Of a DNA stretch of 64,000 nucleotides, positions 59,967-64,000 are shown piece after piece. The notes under the pieces are model-generated. The model ran no database searches and was not told where the DNA came from. It worked only from the letters and a program-made list of their open reading frames with translations. Position 1 is the stretch's first letter. The number at the start of each line of letters is the position of its first letter. The stretch covers positions 41,429 through 105,428 of the forward strand of contig JAURWY010000003.1 of assembly GCA_030654695.1 (NCBI GenBank), written 5' to 3'. Both the position numbers and the translations under genes were made by a program. Source of the stretch: Polaromonas sp. (GTDB taxonomy: Bacteria; Pseudomonadota; Gammaproteobacteria; Burkholderiales; Burkholderiaceae_C).

Positions 59967-60080
59967 AAAACAACCCCCTTAGCAAAGCCATGCAACAGTC
60001 TTTTTGCGTGGTTCGAATTACCCTTGCCGCGGGTGTCGCTGGGAGTACCTTGATGGGGGGGGTGGTCATTGGGACTGCAA

Positions 60081-60857
60081 TCAGTTCGATGGGGTTGCCG
60101 TTGCCATGGCTGCGCTGAAAGCCTTGCCGAACTCTGCTGGAAACTCTTTGTCAACGGTGGTCTGGGCGATTCCAAAGAAGTCCAAGCGCGGCCTGTACCT
60201 CGCTTGCCTGACGAAGATCAGAATCGGTTTGAGGCTTGAGCCGAAGCCGGTTGTGACGCGCTGATAAACGCCAGGCTGCAGGTGCCGCTGCCGACCGGGT
60301 CCGCTGACTGGGTTGACCCAATAAACAAATCCATAGATGTTCTTTTTAACTCTGCCTTTGGCTAATCGTGTGACGGTTTTACTATTCGCCTTGTTGTAGC
60401 CAGCCTCTGTGTAGGTGCCCAACACATTCAGGACTTGGGTAATCTGTCCTGGGCTCATGTTGCCATTAGCGTTGAGTTTGGCTGCCCCGCCCGGCACTGC
60501 GTTGTAGCCTTTAGGGATCAAGCCGGTGCCCAAGAGTCGAGCCTCCATCGCTTTAAAGTGACGTTCGCCACCGGTTACATGTGGTGCGACCATGCTGCGT
60601 GAGCTCTCGGCGCTGTTGCGGTCTTTGTGCGCCAGCTCTGCCATCAGCTTGGTTCGGCTTGCGTACTTGATACGCAGTGAGTTCAACACCCAAGGCGTTG
60701 GTCTATCGAAGACGCTGCGCATCTCTTTGACCACTGCAACGCGACCCTTTTCGGCGGTTGCATTCAGGGCTACCATGGCCGCGTAGGTAGCTTGTTTGGA
60801 TGACGTGAGGAAGGCCTGCCTCACGATCGACATGTCACTTGAAATGCTCATCTTCAT
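60081..60857 (-). CDS. Phage protein of unknown function upstream of terminase
   Basis: A 258-residue basic protein, MKMSISSDMSIVRQAFLTSS, with EMRSVFDRPTPWVLNSLRIKY, VKKNIYGFVYWVNPVSGPGRQ and a C-terminal VRQARYRPRLDFFGIAQTTVDKEF-type ending. The N-terminal helix plus conserved DRPTPWVLNS resemble phage minor tail/neck proteins, but position before the terminase is unusual for that. No firm family call. Confidence 0.55.
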   Translation of the reverse strand: MKMSISSDMSIVRQAFLTSSKQATYAAMVALNATAEKGRVAVVKEMRSVFDRPTPWVLNSLRIKYASRTKLMAELAHKDRNSAESSRSMVAPHVTGGERHFKAMEARLLGTGLIPKGYNAVPGGAAKLNANGNMSPGQITQVLNVLGTYTEAGYNKANSKTVTRLAKGRVKKNIYGFVYWVNPVSGPGRQRHLQPGVYQRVTTGFGSSLKPILIFVRQARYRPRLDFFGIAQTTVDKEFPAEFGKAFSAAMATATPSN

Positions 60858-60882
60858 AGTGGATCCCTTTGTGCTGGTTCGA

Positions 60883-61158
60883 TCACTTCAGACCAGCTTG
60901 TGGGCTCACCCCTGACCCGACTGAGGATGCTTTGTTCTGCCCTGCTGAGCGCGCATCCAAATCCTTCAGGGCCAGCAAAACAGCCTCTCGTGTAGGGTTT
61001 TCTACCCGCATGTTGATCGCCAAAAACATCGCGTCCTGCATGGCCTTGATCGGCCTGGCTGAGCGAATCAGCCGAGCGCAGCAGCGGACGCACCGTGTGT
61101 TGTATCCACCCGAATGCGGATTGGACTCCGATGTTTTGCAGTGTGTGCATTGGGTCAC
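60883..61158 (-). CDS. Small Cys-rich phage protein (putative zinc ribbon)
   Basis: A 91-residue protein starting MTQCTHCKTSESNPHSGGYN, then TRCVRCCARLIRSARPIKA. Two CxxC pairs suggest a zinc ribbon. The start codon overlaps the preceding replication gene's stop (ATGA). Such small proteins often sit at the end of early operons; function unknown. Confidence 0.65.
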   Translation of the reverse strand: MTQCTHCKTSESNPHSGGYNTRCVRCCARLIRSARPIKAMQDAMFLAINMRVENPTREAVLLALKDLDARSAGQNKASSVGSGVSPQAGLK

Positions 61159-62021
61159 GCCGCCACTTCAGTTGCCAGCTTGGCAGCCAGCACCCGAGCC
61201 TTGAACGCTGGCCACTGCTCGACAATCGCGTCCCATGCCGCCACTCCAAGCCGTACCGCCAACCGCTCCACGCCGGCCCGCGTGTCTTCACCCAATGCCG
61301 CTGCAGCTACCGCCATTGGGTCTGTCAGGCAGTCGAGCCAGCGCCGGTCACGCAGCCAGGTCGACGGCATTGGGATGTACTGCCCGCCGTCTTTGCGCCA
61401 GTTCGGTGTACCGGCCTGAATTCGTACAGCGTCCACCATCGACTTGCGCATCGTCAGGTCTGGCGCCAGCCTATCCCACTGCCTACGGGCTTTGGCTTCT
61501 GCTGCCTTTTTTGGGTATGCGTTCCAGAATTCCTGAAAACCACTTGCACCCCCATCGGGGGGTATGGGGGTATTTAATGACGGATACATGGGGGATAGGG
61601 TGACACCCATGTCACCCGTCGGCGACGTGGGTGTCACCCCTCCCCCCTCTTTTTGGTCTGCATCGACGGGTGACAATATGTCACCCGTACCCATCGGCGC
61701 AGATGTGGTTTTTATCTGAGCAACCGACGCGCCAAGCGACAAAGCAAAGAGTGCTTTTACATTGACTTTGTATTGACGAGATTGCCCCGGCACGCCGCCC
61801 CATGCGTTGCCTACTACGGCTACCAAACCGTCGTCAATCAAGCTGTGCACGACGCGCTGAGCCTGACGTTCAGAACACGATATCCGCTTTGCCAGCTTGG
61901 CAATAGACGGGTACACGCTACCGCCTTCGTCGTCCGCCCAGTCACACATGGCCAGCAGCGCCATCTTTTGGCTTGTCTGGATGCTTGAGTCCCAGACCAT
62001 GGCCATTAACTTAATGCTCAT
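61155..62021 (-). CDS. Phage replication-initiation type protein with winged helix
   Basis: The start is MSIKLMAMVWDSSIQTSQK (62,021). Residues 1-90 are a helix-turn-helix domain (WADDEGGSVYPSIAKLAKRI; SERQAQRVVHSLIDDGLVAVV) as in phage O-type replication proteins. A Thr/Pro/Gly-rich linker follows, then a C-terminal domain (GFQEFWNAYPKKAAEAKARRQW; YIPMPSTWLRDRRWLDCL) typical of these proteins. It probably recruits the host helicase to the phage origin, which may lie within this gene. Confidence 0.78.
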   Translation of the reverse strand: MSIKLMAMVWDSSIQTSQKMALLAMCDWADDEGGSVYPSIAKLAKRISCSERQAQRVVHSLIDDGLVAVVGNAWGGVPGQSRQYKVNVKALFALSLGASVAQIKTTSAPMGTGDILSPVDADQKEGGGVTPTSPTGDMGVTLSPMYPSLNTPIPPDGGASGFQEFWNAYPKKAAEAKARRQWDRLAPDLTMRKSMVDAVRIQAGTPNWRKDGGQYIPMPSTWLRDRRWLDCLTDPMAVAAAALGEDTRAGVERLAVRLGVAAWDAIVEQWPAFKARVLAAKLATEVAA

Positions 62022-62040
62022 TTGAATAGACCTGGTAGCG

Positions 62041-62355
62041 TCAATAAAACATGCGGTCTTGTGTGGCTGGCACAAAAAGAGGATGCACGCTTTTCTTTGA
62101 GACGGTGCAGAGGCGCGAGACCTCTGAGCGAATCAATCGCTTGGCGGCCAGCAGCTCGCAGACCCGGCTGCTCACCTGGTCGAGGTGTTTGCCGTATTCG
62201 TCCCAAGCAAACTTTGAAATCTCTTTTCCGCTGACATCTACTTGGCCACGCCGCTGAAGGATCAGTACGATATCGAACACCTCCTTTTGCTTGGCCGCCA
62301 TGCCCTTGTTGCCAATCGAGCGGAGCGACTCGGCTGAGGTGTGAAGTGTGGTCAT
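62041..62355 (-). CDS. Small phage early protein, putative winged helix
   Basis: The start at MTTLHTSAESLRSIGNKGMA (62,355) is preferred; the longer frame begins in upstream non-coding DNA. The 104-residue protein has a pattern of helices with a wing (KEVFDIVLILQRRGQVDVSGKEI; VSSRVCELLAAKRLIRSEVS) suggesting DNA binding. It lies upstream of the replication gene in the early operon. Unknown function. Confidence 0.55.
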   Translation of the reverse strand: MTTLHTSAESLRSIGNKGMAAKQKEVFDIVLILQRRGQVDVSGKEISKFAWDEYGKHLDQVSSRVCELLAAKRLIRSEVSRLCTVSKKSVHPLFVPATQDRMFY

Positions 62356-62457
62356 GCGTGACTCCTGTTTGTTGCAGGCACCCAAAGAGAAAGGCGGGTA
62401 GCCCAAAAGCAGCACAATTCGGTTACCACAACTGCAATTACTGCCAAAGGGCTACCT

Positions 62458-62661
62458 ATGAAATACACAACTGAACAACTCTTGTTGGCCGTCCAGGTCC
62501 GAGGATTAGCATTTGCATTTCGGAATAACGACACCCCAGAACAATTGGAAGGCTTGGAACTCATAGAGTGGCGCAAGGCCAACCCTTTGAATACTTGGAT
62601 CACCTTGGCAATGAAAGAATTGGAATCTGTGGCTGATAGCATCACAAACTACCAATCCTGA
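62458..62661 (+). CDS. Small hypothetical phage protein on the opposite strand
   Basis: A 67-residue frame, MKYTTEQLLLAVQVRGLAFA and ELIEWRKANPLNTWITLAM, with an AAGGG site at good spacing. It runs against the early operon and overlaps the end of the 62,642 gene by 20 nt. Composition looks protein-like. Evidence is limited to that. Confidence 0.45.
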   Translation: MKYTTEQLLLAVQVRGLAFAFRNNDTPEQLEGLELIEWRKANPLNTWITLAMKELESVADSITNYQS

Positions 62662-62839
62662 CCCGCTCGTCACGAGTAAAAACCGATCGTTCCAGCAAAG
62701 CCAAAAGCCGGGCATTTGATTTCGCAATGGCCTGCAGCTCAGCGCGAGCGCCAATCATTTCGCGCAGAATTTCTTGGGTTACAGAGATGCTCTCGCGCTC
62801 AATCGCGGGCAAGCGTTCTGGATTGGTCAATATAGTCAT
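62642..62839 (-). CDS. Small helical phage early protein
   Basis: A 65-residue frame, MTILTNPERLPAIERESISV then ILREMIGARAELQAIAKSNARL, preceded by an AAAAGG site. It is mostly helical. No family recognised. It sits in the early operon after the Cro-like and 62,873 genes. Confidence 0.5.
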   Translation of the reverse strand: MTILTNPERLPAIERESISVTQEILREMIGARAELQAIAKSNARLLALLERSVFTRDERVRIGSL

Positions 62840-62872
62840 GTGTGAACCTTTTGATATCGTTATCGTGGCAAG

Positions 62873-63151
62873 TTAGCTAGGGTTAGTCCTAATGGACTCG
62901 CCGACAACTATCCGAATGTCTGCGCGCTTTTCGTCTTGTTCTTTCACTTCCACTTGCATGGCATTACGGCGATCATTGGCAACATGTTCACTGAATGTTT
63001 TCCCCGTTGCGCCCAGGTAAATAAAGTCTCTGGCAACGTCCGCGTAAGGGCAGCGAAGCTCGATTGCGAGTTTTTTGATGTAGTCGTCGAGCGACTCAGT
63101 GATCGACAATTTGCACTCTTGAGACTTTTTGCCACGGTGAAGGGTTTGCAT
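62873..63151 (-). CDS. Phage early protein of unknown function
   Basis: A 92-residue protein (LSITESLDDYIKKLAIELRC; FIYLGATGKTFSEHVANDRR) that directly follows the Cro-like gene with no gap, the position of a CII-type gene, but it lacks a clear helix-turn-helix. The N-terminal part could be ribbon-helix-helix-like. Function unknown. Confidence 0.55.
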   Translation of the reverse strand: MQTLHRGKKSQECKLSITESLDDYIKKLAIELRCPYADVARDFIYLGATGKTFSEHVANDRRNAMQVEVKEQDEKRADIRIVVGESIRTNPS

Positions 63152-63376
63152 TTATGCGGCCTCTTTGGTGTTGGCCAACTCGGGCCAGATGCCTTGCCAT
63201 GTTTTTTGGCAGATCATTTGCCGAGTGAGAACACCACCCGATTCAACCTCTACCCTGCGCGCCTCAGTTGGTCCCATGTCACGCCGACCGGTCAGGCACT
63301 GATACAGGTACTGCTCGTTAACGGCCAGCTTTTCAGCCAAAGCTCGTCGCTCGTTTGGGGTGAATTGCTTTCTCAT
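63152..63376 (-). CDS. Cro/YdaS-like phage regulator
   Basis: A 74-residue helix-turn-helix protein (ERRALAEKLAVNEQYLYQCLTGRRDMGPTEARRVE read in overlapping parts) of the Cro/YdaS type, divergent from the repressor gene across the operator region. As the first gene of the rightward-type early operon it should promote lytic growth by blocking repressor synthesis. Confidence 0.8.
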   Translation of the reverse strand: MRKQFTPNERRALAEKLAVNEQYLYQCLTGRRDMGPTEARRVEVESGGVLTRQMICQKTWQGIWPELANTKEAA

Positions 63377-63385
63377 GCTCGCAAG

Positions 63386-63437
63386 TCTAGCACTAGGCTA
63401 GATAAACGCAAGTCCAATGCTAGATTAATTTCCTAGC
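63386..63437. promoter_or_regulatory. Repressor/Cro operator pair in the divergent switch region
   Basis: TCTAGC-ACTAG-GCTAGA at 63,386-63,402 is a 17-bp palindrome with perfect 6-bp arms. GCTAG-N9-CTAGC at 63,419-63,437 repeats the same half-site with 5-bp arms. Both lie in the 80-bp region between the Cro-like and repressor genes, where lambda-type operators sit. Confidence 0.75.
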
Positions 63438-63456
63438 CATTTGCTTAAATACAGTT

Positions 63457-63960
63457 ATGGCAATTGAAGATATTTGGCTATCCAACTTAAAGGCACTTGT
63501 TACGAGAGAGGGTGGCGGTAGAAGAGGCTTGCGCGCCGTTGCTGATCGCGCTGGTTTGTCCGAGGAATACGTCTACCAACTCGTCGCAGGAAAGCCCAAA
63601 AAAGACGGCACCCCTCGAGGTGTTGGAAAAACTGCTGCAACAAAAATTGCAAGAGCTTTTGCAGAGGATGGGCCTGAGAGCTGGTTCGATGCGGCCCCAG
63701 CGGAGCTTAAGTCGTCGGTCGTATATGCCAATGAGCCTGCACCGGGTGCTTGGCAGACAGCACCAACCGACCTAGACAGCGTATTGCACGCCCTTAGCAA
63801 CCTGTTGGCTCAAGCCGCCCTAGATGAAGATGACAGCATCACGCTGCAAGGCCTACTGGCAAGCCTAGTGCGAAAGCCGGGCGACCAACGCCTTTTAGGT
63901 TCTATCAAATTAATGCTGAATGGCGAAACATTTGCCCGGGGCAAAAAGATTCAGGCGTGA
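63457..63960 (+). CDS. Prophage repressor (CI-like, without peptidase domain)
   Basis: A 167-residue protein with an N-terminal helix-turn-helix (GLRAVADRAGLSEEYVYQLV, followed by GKTAATKIARAFAEDGPES) and a helical C-terminal part (LDSVLHALSNLLAQAALDED). There is no S24 autocleavage domain (no Ala-Gly site or Ser-Lys pair), so induction is probably not through RecA-driven self-cleavage. It reads away from the Cro-like gene, consistent with lysogenic control. It is the last complete gene in the window. Confidence 0.8.
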   Translation: MAIEDIWLSNLKALVTREGGGRRGLRAVADRAGLSEEYVYQLVAGKPKKDGTPRGVGKTAATKIARAFAEDGPESWFDAAPAELKSSVVYANEPAPGAWQTAPTDLDSVLHALSNLLAQAALDEDDSITLQGLLASLVRKPGDQRLLGSIKLMLNGETFARGKKIQA

Positions 63961-64000
63961 AGAATCTTTGTCGAATATATACCTTCCCTAAAAAACAACC

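Larger units (their letters stand above)
37592..64000 (-). mobile_element. Lambda-like siphovirus prophage carrying a diversity-generating retroelement (incomplete at right edge)
   Basis: From the lysis cassette (37,638) to the repressor (63,457) gene order and content follow a temperate tailed phage: regulatory switch, replication, terminase pair, portal, protease-capsid, tail tube, frameshifted tail chaperone, tape measure, fibre, lysis. Almost all genes lie on the minus strand with short or overlapping junctions. The left limit is inferred from the loss of host coding just after lexA. No integrase gene or right attachment site is inside the window. The structural, lysis and regulatory modules appear intact. 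Confidence 0.9.

Overview
The window looks like the chromosome of a betaproteobacterium, most likely a member of the Comamonadaceae (Burkholderiales). The evidence is the GC-rich codon use, the zapA-6S RNA arrangement, a SWIB/AKK-repeat histone-like protein, Bug/Tct-type tripartite tricarboxylate transport genes, and the order exbB-exbD-lpxK-trm112-kdsB-adk. Positions 1 to about 37,590 are host DNA. From there to the right edge the window is one prophage whose right end (integrase, attR) lies outside.

Host part. 1-3,650 (minus strand) is a cobalamin uptake locus: a TonB-dependent receptor and two BtuF-like binding proteins behind a cobalamin riboswitch. 3,699-4,515 holds a ZapB-like gene, zapA and 6S RNA. 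4,597-10,018 (minus) is a compact chaperone-usher operon with three related secreted subunits. 10,263-12,906 is a divergent two-component pair: the 7TMR-DISM kinase is intact, the response regulator is cut by an in-frame TAA. TauE/SafE and HPP-CBS membrane proteins follow. 15,036-28,770 is an oxalate/formate catabolism island: tctCBA uptake genes, an FNR-like regulator without iron-sulfur cysteines, oxalyl-CoA decarboxylase (oxc), two formyl-CoA:oxalate CoA-transferase paralogues (frc), a lone PAS protein, and a two-gene NAD-linked formate dehydrogenase. Together they would import oxalate, activate it to oxalyl-CoA, decarboxylate it to formyl-CoA and oxidise the released formate to CO2 with NADH. 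Two TTGAC-N4-(G/A)TCAA palindromes, upstream of tctC and of oxc, fit the regulator's ExxSR recognition helix and suggest one regulon. Housekeeping genes (histone-like, sodB, xseA, exbBD, lpxK, kdsB, adk, asparaginase, lexA) complete the host part.

Prophage, about 37,590-64,000 (lambda-like siphovirus layout, nearly all on the minus strand). Reading right to left: repressor and Cro-like switch with palindromic operators, early/replication genes, small and large terminase, a Mor-like regulator, connector, lambda-type portal, fused protease-capsid, tail genes with a -1 frameshift at A AAA AAC, a 1,753-residue tape measure, a tail fibre, and a lysis cassette with an Rz1 gene nested inside Rz. The left end appears to interrupt the start of a gene downstream of lexA.

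The most notable system is a complete diversity-generating retroelement (DGR) at 39,781-43,925: a tail-fibre target gene with a C-terminal variable repeat (VR), a GC-rich hairpin after it, an Avd accessory gene, a 111-bp template repeat (TR) and a DGR-type reverse transcriptase. TR and VR differ at 13 positions, all adenines in the TR coding sense, changing 10 residues of the fibre tip. This is the signature of adenine-specific mutagenic retrohoming and implies that the phage diversifies its receptor-binding protein.
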